A stretch of DNA of 64,000 bases from Panicum virgatum (Eukaryota > Streptophyta > Magnoliopsida > Poales > Poaceae), in assembly GCF_016808335.1 (NCBI RefSeq), contig NC_053138.1, positions 51,738,951-51,802,950 of the forward strand. Direction: 5' to 3'. Both the position numbers and the translations under genes were made by a program. Under the pieces are notes generated by a model. The model saw only the letters and a program-made list of their open reading frames with translations, was not told the origin of the DNA and made no database searches. Positions 33,901-45,462 of this stretch are shown one piece after another; the first letter of the stretch is position 1, and each line of letters begins with the position of its first letter.

Positions 33901-35533
33901 CAAGGATTATGATCTGGAGATTCACTACCATCCGGGCAAGGCCAATGTTGTAGCAGATGCTTTGAGCAGAAGGAGTTATGTCAACATGGCCGTGGCTTTC
34001 CAGATGCCTCCAGAGTTATGCGAGGAGTTCGAGCAGTTGAGTCTGGGCTTCTTGCATCATACCTCCAGTGCAGCATTTGAGGCAGTACCGACTCTAGAGT
34101 CAGAGATCAGGCAGCATCAGAAAGATGATGAGAAGCTGCAGGAGATTCGTGAGTTGCTCAAGAAGGGCAAGGCTCCTCATTTCAGAGAGGATGATCAGGG
34201 TACTTTGTGGTACAAGAACCGGATCTGTGTGCCAGATGTGAAGGATCTCCGGAAGTTGATTCTGAGTGAGGCCCATGATACAGCTTACTCTATTCATCCG
34301 GGCAGCACGAAGATGTACTATGATCTGAAGGAACGTTTCTGGTGGTATGGGATGAAGCGTTCAGTGGCAGAGTACGTGGCTATTTGTGACACCTGTCAGC
34401 GTGTCAAGGCTGAGCATCAGAGGCCAGCAGGTCTATTACAGCCTTTGAAGATTCCAGAGTGGAAATGGGAGGAAATCACTATGGACTTCATTGTTGGATT
34501 GCCTCGTACTCAGAAAGGGTACAACTCCATTTGGGTAGTAGTGGATCGTCTGACGAAGGTTGCTCACTTCATACCAGTGAACACTACTTACTTCGGTGTC
34601 AGACTTGCGGAGTTGTACATCTCTCGGATTGTCTGCTTGCATGGTGTGCCGAAGAAGATTATATCTGACAGAGGGTCTCAGTTCACTTCCCGTTTCTGGG
34701 AGCAGCTCCATGATTCGTTGGATACGAAGCTGCGCTTCAGTACGGCTTATCACCCTCAGACAGATGGGCAGACAGAGAGAACCAACCAAGTGTTGGAGGA
34801 TATGCTGAGAGCTTGTGCTATTCAGTATGGTACTAGTTGGGATAAGTGCCTGTCATTTGCTGAGTTCTCATATAACAACAGCTATCAGGCCAGTCTAAAG
34901 AAGTCCCCATTCGAGGCATTGTATGGCAGAAAGTGAAGGACTCCTCTCTATTGGGATCAGATTGGTGAAAAGCAGCTCTTTGGCCCTGAGATCATAGATG
35001 ATGCAGAGCAGATGGTTCAGGCTGTGCGAGAAAATCTGAGGATTGCACAGAGCAGACAGAAGAGCTATGCTGATGGCAAACGGAGAGATCTGACCTTCAG
35101 TGTCGGTGATTATGTGTATCTGAAGGTGTCTCCGATGAGAGGGATCCGCAGATTCAACGTCAAGGGGAAGTTAGCACCTCGTTATGTGGGGCCATTCAAG
35201 GTGCTAGAGCGGAAAGGCGAAGTTGCTTATCGCCTGGAGTTACCTCTCAGCCTCTCGGGAGTTCATGATGTCTTCCATATATCTCAGCTGAAGAGGTGTC
35301 TGCGAGTACCCGAGGAGCAGGCACCCCTGGATGGAGTAGATGTCCAGGAAGATCTGACATATACTGAGCATCCGGTGAAGATTCTGGAGACATCAGAGAG
35401 GGTTACTCGGAACAAGCGCATCAAGATGTGCAGAGTTCAGTGGAGTCATCACAGTGAAGCTGAGGCTACATGGGAGCGAGAAGATGAGTTGAAGAAGACA
35501 TATCCAGATCTCTTTGCTAGCCAGCCCAGCTAA
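30966..35533 (+). pseudogene. Chromovirus gag-pol polyprotein with four in-frame stops
   Basis: The frame starts with the Met at 30966 (MVNTRSTGSSSG). If 31479-31588 is skipped as an intron it stays open in one phase to the TAA at 35531-35533, about 1485 codons. Domains: Gag (ADDWLRAVERQLD, DWWESHP); a Gln/Pro-rich linker; a CCHC knuckle [14 protein letters not shown] (about 32071-32112); aspartic protease [12 protein letters not shown] with FIDD; RNase H ([11 protein letters not shown]); integrase HHCC (CDTCQR) and catalytic core (SDRGSQF, PQTDGQTERTN); and a C-terminal chromodomain (VQWSHHSEAEATWEREDEL). In-frame stops: TAG at 31236-31238, 31871-31873 and 33878-33880, TGA at 34934-34936. 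The 33878 stop replaces a strongly conserved Gln. No other frameshift was seen, which fits a young copy. Confidence 0.93.
31479..31588 (+). other. Intron-like GT-AG insertion in chromovirus gag
   Basis: A 110-bp AT-rich stretch begins GTAATC after codon 171 and ends with a pyrimidine-rich run and TTCAG. Removing it joins ...EFLALKQ directly to GTMSVTEYRDRF, a continuous Gag sequence, in phase 0. Retained, it terminates Gag at 31520. Splice use is inferred, not shown. Confidence 0.65.
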
Positions 35534-35550
35534 ATCTCGGGACGAGATTT

Positions 35551-35568
35551 CTTTAAGGGGGTAGGGTC
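35551..35568 (+). other. Chromovirus polypurine tract
   Basis: CTTTAAGGGGGTAGGGTC abuts the 3' LTR start TGTAACACCC. It follows the pol stop by 17 bases within CTCGGGACGAGATT, which is also found next to the PPT of the non-autonomous element at 1219-1262. Confidence 0.88.
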
Positions 35569-38500
35569 TGTAACACCCTAATTTAAATTTCAGTATGTTT
35601 TAATAAATTAAATTGGCTTTATTTAATTTTCTAAGGTTTATTGTGTTTAGTTGGCATTTAATCTAATTTTTGTTCCTTAAGTAATTAAAATTTATCATAG
35701 GTTTAAATTTTGTTGTTGCATTCATGCTGGTGCATACTTTTAATTGATTGTGGTTTGAATTCAAAATTCATATTTGAATTCAACCTTTGTTTGACTTAGT
35801 TTTGAATTGAGAGAGTAAATAGAAATAGAAAGGAAAATAGAAAACAAACCCAAACCCACAACCAAAACCCAGCTCAACCCAAGATCCCGGCCCAAACCAA
35901 ACCCAGGCCCGGACCCCTCTTCCCTCTCCTTTTCCCCGGCCGGCCCATCCTCCTCTTTTCCCTTCCCCTACGGCCCACACTCGCACCTCCCCGCGCCGGC
36001 CCAGCCTCGCACGCCCCGCTCCGCAGCGCGCGTCGCCCCTCCCTCGGCCCACCTGCCAGCGCGCTCGCGCAGCGCCCGCGTCGCCCGCACGCGCTCCGCC
36101 CCGCCACTGACCGCCCGGACCCACTCGCCAGGGTCATCTCCTTCCCCGGGCCGAGCTCCCCTGTTCCGCGCTCGCCGCGTTTCCTCGCTGCCCGTGGCCC
36201 CGCTCCGCTTTGCGCGCGCCCTAGGCCCACTGGCCGGCCATCCAGATCCCTCCTCCTTCTAGAAGCCCCGCCCTAGGACCGGATCAAGCCAAGTTGTTGG
36301 GGCGATCCGCTTTCCCCGCAGAGCCACGCCCGGCCGCAATCACCGCGGTTTCCCCGCCGGGCACGCCTCCCCAGGATCCCCGCGGGTCCTTAATTAGCCT
36401 CCCACGGCCCTGCGCCTCCCATTCCGCAGCCGAGATCCAGAGAAGCAGCGCCGCCCACCCCGCCGTGCCGTGTCTCATCCACCCGCAGGTGAGCAAGCGC
36501 CGCCACCGGTTTTCCTCGCCGCCGGCGACTCTAGAGCCCCCTGACCCCCGTAGTCCTTCCACAGGGCCGAGTCGATCTTCCCCGAAGGTCAGAAGGGCCG
36601 GAGCTCCACTGCAGCAGCTTCTCCCTCAAGCGCCGCCGCGACCCGCGGAACGACCTCGCCGCCGACGTCTCGTCTGCGTCGTGCCCTGTCCGATTCCACC
36701 CCCGGTGAGCCTCGCCCGGACCTCCTTTTCCTTTTAACGCGCGCTCCCGTAGTCCGTAGGTCCCCTAGAAGGCCGGTTACTGGCCGCCGGCACTGCGCCG
36801 CCACCACGCCATGGCCAGGCTTCACCCTGCTGCGCCGTAGCCCCGAGCTGCACCTTGTGTAGCTTGGCCTTACCATGTAGAAGCCCCAGCAGCTGAACCC
36901 GAACCGAATCGAGGCCGGAACTGCGTTAACGCAGTTCGCCGGCGACCCCGAGCCGCCCCTCGCCACGGCGGGCCCGACCCGTGCCCGAATCCCTCGACCT
37001 GAGTGCACGGGTGGATTACACGTACCACGCCGTTGCTCCACGGCCAAGTCCCGGCACGAATAGCCCCCTGGAACGCCGGATTGCTCAACGCCGGCGAAGC
37101 CCCGCCGCGGGCACGCGTCTCCGGCGCTCTACGCCGCCGCCCCAGCGCCCCCTTCTCCCTGGACCGCCCGATGAAGATCCAACGGCCCAGAACAAACCCG
37201 AGCCGAGTCAAACAGACGCGTACCGGTCAGCGCCTGTCAGTTTTGCATATGAGCCCCTCCTTTTTCTTGGAATCAACCCGCCATCCTTCTCAGTTCAAAA
37301 CTAATTCCAGTTAGGTCCCTGCTTTAACACTTTAACCCCTGAGCTTTGTAGATTTTGAACCCGCCGTCCAGCCCCTATCTTTTTGCGAGTTAGACCCCAG
37401 GAATAAGGTTTAATTACGTCCAGGCCCTCGGTTTTAGCAGAAAAGCCCCTGGAACTTCAGTTTTCTTACAAATAAGCCCCTAGGACTTGTTTTTGGCCTA
37501 GAAAATGCGTTTTAGCTCCGTTTTTAGCGTTTTTTATGTCCACGCGATCGTTGTAACGCGTAGAATAGTTTTAGCTTAGTTTTTCTTGCTGTTTTTATGT
37601 ATTGATGTACTGTTCTTTAGCTTTTGTTAGAGTTTGCTTGTCTGCTTATTATCATGCTTTGTTTTGGCCATGTGTTCGTGAGTAGACGCTGAGCTACCTG
37701 AGGAGCCCCAGTACCAGTACCCGGAGCAGCCATCTTCGGAGCAGTTTGAGCAGCAGCCAGAGCAGTACGAGGAAGGCAAGTATAACATGAACAACCCATC
37801 ACTTTTAAATACATTTTCATACTGCATTTTAATACTGTATGCTTATAAGGATTTCTAGCCACTTTATATCCTTTATATATACCTTTGGGTTGCATTTTGG
37901 TTAGTTGTGCTAGGTTGCTGCGCTATAACACACTTTGGTCCTTTTTAATTAATTTGATTAATGGTTTACTTGAATTTAATTCTGAGAGTGGCACTCTGTG
38001 TGGCTTGAGTGGCTCACGTCTCGTTAAAATTGGCTTTTGTTAGAAACATGGTTTAGGGGGCCAGCACGGTGCTTAGTGCTTGGTTGGCCACTCTCCATAA
38101 GGACCGGTTCATAGAGTGACAACCTGGGACAACAGCGCTACCACAAGGCTAGAATGAGATAGATTTGGCGTAATAATTAGATCTTTTTGGTTTGGAGTAA
38201 CTTACCTGCGGGGCAAGAGTAGTAAGCTTCAATGGTCCCTGCTCCTCCGGCTGGTCTATGCTTGGTTTGCGTACCTGTGCTTGTACCCCCGTGAGGTGGG
38301 CCCCATCGTCGCCGACCTAACTCTCGCGGTTACGCCTTACCAACGAGATTCTTTGTAAAGGCCTCGTAGTGAGTCGCTGGCCATCTCACCTAAGGAAGTG
38401 TGATGAACAACTGGCGTAGCTCACGACTTGTGGGTAAAGATGTGCAACCTCTGCAGAGTGTAAAACTGGTATACTAGCCGTGCTCACGGTTATGAGCGGC

Positions 38501-39139
38501 CCAGATCCTCCTTTTGATTAGTGAAGTTATCTCCTTCCGACGAGGGAGGTGCTTCTCGGGGTTTACCTTGGTGGCTTGGTTTTGGTTTGGTTTCTCATTA
38601 GTGATATGATTAAACTTGATTAATTACTATGTAACTGGGTTAATGGTAATTCATCAACTCGTAGTAAATAGTTTTAATAAAATTTTGCCAACACTTAAAA
38701 GCTAATGCAGTTGAGTCAGCCAGCCTAGAGCCTCATAGTTTGTGTTATACTTGTTGAGTACAAGTTGTGTACTCACCCTTGCCTCTTCTCTACTTTTTCC
38801 TCTTGGCTACGCTACTGCTGCTCAGTTCCTGCCGACACGAGGGAGTTCGTCCAGCGCTACCAGGACTACGAGGACTTCTAGGTGCTTCATCTCCCAGTCG
38901 ACGTCCCTGTGGCGCCCTGCTTCAGCTTCGGAGAGCTTTTTCGTATTTTGTACTTCGCTTCCACTGTATCAGACATTTATGTCATTATTGTAATAAATAA
39001 CATTCGTATTCGTTTTATTATATCTTTTTACGTGATATGTGCTATGATATACTGTTCATTCTGTTGTATATACGTGTGACTTGATCCTGGCACGTATATG
39101 ATTGCTCGGTTTATGTTCTTTTATAAACCGGGTGTTACA
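35569..39139 (+). repeat. Chromovirus 3' LTR (3571 bp)
   Basis: Nearly identical to 26824-30396, with a two-base length difference and scattered mostly transitional changes. It ends TGTTACA just before the CACGT duplication. Confidence 0.95.
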
Positions 39140-40182
39140 CACGTGCCCCTGACAGGCTGGCCCCACCTTATACAACCGGCGAGGAATTTTATTCAAAACA
39201 TCGGGTCTCGCGCCGGTCATTTCGTCTTCCTCATTCTCTCTCTAGGGTTCCTCTCTATCCCCTCTATCCTCTCGAATCACCGCTCGATTCACCTACCCAT
39301 CGCAGAGCAAGCTCAGATCCTCAGTGGGGAATCAGCAGGATTCTCAATCGGAGACAAATCTCAGGTCAGTTTCCCTCTTGTTCTTCAGCTATCGTCGCAT
39401 CATTTTCGATTTCATGACGAGGCGATTTTTCGGGGATTGCATGGCTGTTTTTGGTGGAGATTATCAAGCCAAGCAAATGGGAATCCACGCGGGGGAGGGA
39501 GGAGACTAATTAGAATCAAGGGGAGCATCTCTCCTTAGCGATTGCATCTCTGATCTGTAGCATTTTGGTATGGGATGGAGCGGAGGAGCGTGGTGTCGTC
39601 TCTGTTTTTGCATTTGATTTTTCCGCACGGGCTTCACGAACTTGCGGAAGTGTAGATCAGATAGGTGAGCGCATCCACGGGATATAGCAGCATCTGTTGT
39701 AGGGGATAAGATCAGGGGAGGGCTTCTGGGGTGGGGATGGAGTTCACCTCTATTTTTTGTTGGTGGATGTCATCCACGGAGTAACATTTTGGTGTGGGGG
39801 CTTTTTTGGGGGGAGATCTAGGCTAGTTTGTGCTGGTTCAGAGTCAGGCAAACGCGTGTGCCCCCTCCCCCATATGAAAATCATCAAGTTCATAATCAGA
39901 TAGGAATCGAGTTTGACTCTGTTTTTTTGCTTAGATAGGAATCAAGTTCATGATGCAACGTTTTTTATTAGATTCCTATAGGAGGAGGGGATGTAGTAAA
40001 ATCAGATAGGTGAATGAGTAGCATTCGGCATGGGGGCTTTTTTCGGGGTAGGGGGAGGGGATCCAGTTCTGTTGGTTTCTGGATTAGGTAGATATTCTCA
40101 CCTGAATCAGGCCTTCCCTTTTGTTGCGGTTGTGTGTTTTGTGGTGTTGGTGAAAAGAAATCATAGACGCAGCTATATTTTG

Positions 40183-40258
40183 TTCTTCATATCTGTATGA
40201 TTCACATATCTGCATATCATGTCTGTATGATTCACATATCTGTATATCATGTTTGTAA
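40183..40258. repeat. Short tandem repeat in the first intron of the Ulp1-like gene
   Basis: A unit of about 31 bp with core ATCTGTATGATTCACATATC occurs about two and a half times. Confidence 0.6.
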
Positions 40259-40591
40259 AAATAAATCATAGATTCAGCTACTAACCCCCATTTTCCTTTG
40301 TAAAGTACAGAACCCCTAGGGAACTCTTATTTTTCCAAGACAATCACAATACCAAGGAAGAAACAAGGTCGCGCGCCATCATCTGACACTGTATGCCCCT
40401 CGCATTTTCTGTTTTCATGTTGTTTTTATCAGCAATATCCATTTTCAGGCACTTTGATTAGGTAAAAATAATCTCCACCACTAGGCAATAACATGATCCC
40501 GACTTATGCAATAATATGATTTTCTGAACCATGCAAAGTACTAGGTAATATACAACTAACATCACTTGTATTTTTCCCAGCATCTTTTTCT

Positions 40592-41020
40592 TAAGTTTAA
40601 TATGCAAGCAGTTCTGTGATTACTCAATACCAATTCACTACTTTTTTTTCAGCAGGAGGCATATTCATTAATTTCATTAGGCAAAATACCTTTTCAGCAA
40701 AGGCATCTTTGTTCATTAGATTAATCAAAAATCCATTTAATATATCTCTCAACTGTTTTTTCATCATTATTCATATTCATGCACATACAAACTACCAGCA
40801 GTTGTATTCTTCTATAGTTCTATCATTTTTAAGTTGACGTACAAGTAGTTTTGTAATTATTCAACTCCAATTTAGCACTGTGTTTTCAATACCAATTCTT
40901 TTAGCACTTCAGCATGAGTCACATTCATGTGTTTCATTAGGAAAAATACTTTTCAGCAGAGGCTTTTTTGTTCATTAGATTTTGGCAAAATCTACTGAAT
41001 ACGTCTCTAAACCTTTTTCA
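40592..41020. repeat. Diverged tandem duplication upstream of the main Ulp1-like exon
   Basis: 40592-40780 and 40830-41020 share the same succession of words (TTCATTAGG, CTTTTCAGCA, TTGTTCATTAGATT, a TCTCTAAAC/TCTCTCAAC word) with many substitutions. It lies in an intron and has no coding content. Confidence 0.6.
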
Positions 41021-44000
41021 TTTTTAGCGGGGGGAGGGGCAAAGTTCATTGAATATGTCTCTCATAAACATTAAAACATTATCTATTTATGTGAAGGTTC
41101 CAAGGAACAGGGCATCACCCGCTAGACTCGTCAAACTAGATGTATGGATGAGTGAACCCCAGCGTAAGATGATACGCGATATCAATTTTGGTGGACTACT
41201 TAACATCCCATGCCCCACAATACCAGCTGAGTTTGCAAACTGGCTTTTTGTTGAGTGTTTTGATCCCAAAGCTTCAGAGTTAGTGTTTCCAGGACGTGGT
41301 AGAATTCTCATCACACCAGATTCGGTTGCTCGTATTTTCAATTTGCCAAATAAAGGGGGGAAGGTGATGTATGAGCTTGATGTTGACGCAATAAACTCCA
41401 TACAGAGCAAGTATGACACCATTCAAGGATCAGCACCAAAGATTGAACAAATAATGGAGATGCTGAAAAATAGCAAGACTGCAGACGAAGATTACATGAG
41501 AGGCTGGCTGATGATAGCTATTTCAGCATTCTTGTGCCCACCGACCAGCTTGGGAATAAGCCCTCGATGCTACCCTGCCTTAGTCGACCTCTCAGCTGTG
41601 AAGAAATTGAACTGGTGTGAGTTCGTGGTGAATCAGCTGAAGGATGCAGCTATAAAGATCAACAAAAAAAATTCTGTGAGGGGTTGCATTCTTCTACTTG
41701 TTGTAAGTTTCACTTTGTTTTCCACCTGCAGTAATACGTGTTTCCCTGATTCACTAGATTTATTGTAGTTAATACATGCACGCAGTCTCATTGTATCTAT
41801 TTTTTTTCTTTTTCTCTTTCAGATTTTGTATGCAGACTCACTAGATCTTCCTAATATATAAGTCCCCACTGGTACTCCAAGGGTCTCTGTTTGGACGAGG
41901 ACACTTATTGATTAGGTCATCAAGCTGTACAGAAATCGCAATGGCTCTTTCGGCAAACTGAAGGTATACCAAAAGAATAACAGCAATATTGGGCGGCCTT
42001 CCATCACTCTTTTTTTCCACACACACCACTGCATTACGTGCCAAACTGAATAATCACCTTTTCTTTTCTTGTTCAGTTGAAACAATCTCATCATTCAGTG
42101 GGGGCAGGTTTCAGTCTGCAGATGGATGACATTAGCAGATTTGTAACTTCAAAAGTGCCAAGACAGCTAGCAGCAGCGGTATGTGTGACAAGCCAATATC
42201 TATCTATTTTTTGTTACATGTCAAGGTCTATGTAGGTTAATGCTACAAGTGAAGCAATTATTTTAGAATGGAATGCAGCATCCCCACACCCCCAAGCTCA
42301 TGGTCTATGTAGGTTAATGCAGCACGGGAACGCAGCTTGATGATTTCATCCAACCTTTTCTTTTTTTGCAGAAGAAAAGGAAAATCTGCGAAGCTGTAAG
42401 CAAAGCCCTCAGCGGTGTCACAGAGATTCTAGGCACATTCATCCAAGATTTGTGTGCCGCAGAAGAAACTGCTAGAGCAAGTACTAGTAGACCCAAGCGC
42501 ATGAGGGTATTGAAACACGATGATGAAGAAGAAGAATCTGAGGATCCAGACTACAAAGAAGATGAGACAGAGGAAGAATCTGAGGATTCATACTACAGTG
42601 AAGAAGATGGTATGGAGGACAACAGCGATGATGGAAGCACAGGACCGCCCCCTGAGGATGAACCTGCTGGTGTAGATGCACCTAGGGATGCCCCATATAT
42701 AGAAGAAAATGAAGATCTCGTTCCACTCAGCACAAGGCTAAAAAGGTTTCAGTCCATTGCAACAAAAAATGTACAAGGAAGTTCTGCAGCAGCACCTCAA
42801 GGAATAGATGAATGTTTACCACCAGAGAAGTCTCCAGTAGTGCAGAAACTAGGCAACATTGATGCCAGACATGCAAGACTAAAGCTGCTAGACATCCCAA
42901 CTAGTGCAGCTAAAGCTGACAAGAACAATGTTGCAACTGACAAAGGTTGCAACTCCAAGGAGAGTGTGCCAACAGTCAGCAAGCATCACATTGCCACTCC
43001 AAGAACTAATGCAGTTCAAGATGACAAGAACAATAACACCACAAAACAATCCAGCAGCACACCTGGGATGGATAAAGCGAGAGCTAATGTTGTACTAGAG
43101 TCAGCAAGCAACTCCAAGGTCCGCCCCTGGGACTTCCCTATCGACGTCCCTGAGTTTGATATCATGAAGTCAATTGAAGAGGCCACACCCCTTGAGACTT
43201 GCCCACCCACACCTCCTACCGGCAAGACCGGTAAGTTCTGGTCAAGCAACACACTCAATTTTTTATGGACTGTTAATACATATTGAGTTGCATATTTGAA
43301 AATTCAAAAAATTTATCTAGACAAATACACTGAATTTGCCATGTTCTTAACACATTATCGCCTCGATAAATGCACTAAGTAGCATGATGAATTCCCATTT
43401 TTTGATGGATCCTCATACTGTTATTGCTAAAGTTTAAACACAAAAATGCTGAACCTAACTGACCAATTTGCTTGTTAGATTAGTTTAAGTTGCCTGCAAA
43501 TAAGAGTAGAGACACCGTAGGAAACATTGGAGGAAAGCAAAATGATTAACACTTGTTTGGTCGGGTGGGGGGCAATTATTGTGATTATATATGTAGATAA
43601 ACTAATTAAAGTTAGTAGGCAACAATGTTGTAACACAGCTAACATATTTTGCCCTCCCTTTTTTATTTGTTTTTCAGATTCTAGATGGACACTGGACGGC
43701 TTACCTAACGAGGAATATTTATTATGGGAAGCGGAAGCTATTCGGGTTCATGAACAAGCAAAACCAAAGCAACACAAAGGCTCAACATCAAACTCACAAA
43801 GCATAGAAGACCCTACAAACAACAAGTGCTACAATCCAATTTCAGCACCAAGCAACAAGCTAACAATGCATGCAGCACCAACCCCACAAGCAACGGGGAT
43901 AACTGCTGCTGCATCAGTAGAGGGTGATTCTTCTATCACACCTTTGTGTGTTCCTCCACCGAGAAGAGCATTCAAACTGGGTGCAGCATTGCAATCCCCG

Positions 44001-45462
44001 TACATTCTGATTGAGCCAAGGAGAATGCCCTTCAAGTGCAGCAAGGAAGTGTGCAAGGTATATGATGCTGTTTGCATGTTTGCTAGAAGGTCCACCAGGT
44101 CTAAGAGCAGCGAGTATGTAAACTCCCCTTTCTGATCCCTATTTACAGAGTTTTTATAGCCCACAAAATATGATCTACAACATTTTTTTTACAGGCAACC
44201 CATAATAAACTACATTTTCAACTTCGCTTCATTGGGCCATCTTGCGGACTCAGTTAAACCAGGTGGGAAACTAAAGAATACTATCGCAGAGATCGGCATC
44301 TATGTCATTAATGGCAAGAAGAAAAGGGGAGCCACAAGACAGGTTCTACCACTTCACGTTTCAGTGAGCCCCCCCTCCCACCCGAGTAATTTAGTAATGT
44401 TCTGAAGGCATTTTTGTTTCTCTAGGAAGTCAACTTATTTGCAATATCACATGCCAATGCAGACATTTCTGCAGCACAACCAAAGTGGGATGGCAGCCGT
44501 AACACAAGTGTTTAAGAAGGAGACAAACCACCTGGACCACAGACAACTGATATATAACACTGCACACTATTATCTATGTGTTTAGCTAAATCATCTATGT
44601 GTTTTGCTTTTTTCTACACATTATTTCCTTTTTTTGCCACACCTTCCCTTCTCTGCAATGGTGAATTTTCTGCATGATGCTGGACACATTTTTTTTACAG
44701 ATTCTCTTCCCAGTTCTACAAAAGCTAGTACAGTCTGATGAACATTCCGGGCATTACTTTCTGATTGTGCTTAATTTGCGCAATAAAAGGTTTGAAGTGT
44801 TGGACTCTATGAGGAATCTGGAAAACGGGAAGCTGGCTGAATGTTGTAACAAGATCACCAATGCAATAAAATCTCTGTGAAAGATATATTATCCTGACAC
44901 AAAAAACCCAATCGACAAATACGAAATTGTGGATATTCCAATCCCAAAACAGACAAACAAGTAAGCAACTCTTTTTTTCTCCTTTTCATGCCTGTTGTAC
45001 ATGTACCCCACACCCCCCTCCCAACACACGCAAAACTTACATGCTCCCTCTTGTCATTTTTTTTGACGACAACACTCAGCCACGACTGCGGGTTCCACAT
45101 GCTGATGAACGCAGAGTATTGTGATGGGCGCACAGTGTGCAATATCCAAGAGGGTGACATGCCCAGGATTCGAAAGATTTTGACACACAAGTGGGTGACC
45201 TATGATGAAAACGACACAGACTGGGAAGAGATGCTAAACCTGGAAATGACACTCAAGGGTATGTATGCAGTTTCTCACATTATCAATAGCATTTCAGTTG
45301 TAAGCACTAGGCAATTGAACACATTCCCCCAGTCCTTTTTTAGCATATGAAAAAAATACATAATGCCGTAATAGTATCAGGGCTGTACTGAAGCCATATT
45401 TTAAGCAACTATTTTAGGCACCACCAAGCTATTGTTTGATTCCATTCTCTTAAAAAAAAAGC

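Larger units (their letters stand above)
26824..39139 (+). mobile_element. Full-length Tekay/Del-type chromovirus (Ty3-gypsy), 12.3 kb
   Basis: Both LTRs start TGTAACACCCTAA and end GGGTGTTACA, flanked by the target duplication CACGT (26819-26823 and 39140-39144). Between them are a PBS, one gag-pol frame in the order Gag, protease, RT, RNase H, integrase, chromodomain, and a PPT. Integrase after RT plus a C-terminal chromodomain identifies a chromovirus; LTRs of about 3.57 kb fit the Tekay/Del lineage. By eye the LTRs differ at roughly two dozen positions, mostly transitions, which implies recent insertion. Four in-frame stops in gag-pol mean this copy cannot make a complete polyprotein unless they are read through. 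Confidence 0.95.
39145..45258 (+). pseudogene. Ulp1/SENP-like C48 cysteine protease gene of transposon type, damaged
   Basis: Predicted exons: leader to 39364; 40311-40390; 41097-41702; 41823-41963; 42077-42178; 42372-43230; 43678-44113; 44195 to about 44363; about 44430 to an uncertain end before 44600; 44701-44960; 45080-45258. Each has GT/AG borders, and phases agree wherever both sides are clear. The N-terminal exon (VPRNRASPARLVKLDVW...IPCPTIPAEFANWLF) is typical of long grass transposon proteins with a C-terminal Ulp1 domain. The middle is acidic (42500-42640). The protease shows the triad: His in SGHYFLIVL (44752-44754), Asp in FEVLDSM (44803-44805), Cys in HDCGFHML (45087-45089). Stops at 41859-41861, 41913-41915 and 44878-44880 disable it. 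No start codon was settled and the 3' end may lie beyond 45258. Such proteases cleave SUMO-like conjugates; the substrate here is unknown. Confidence 0.72.
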
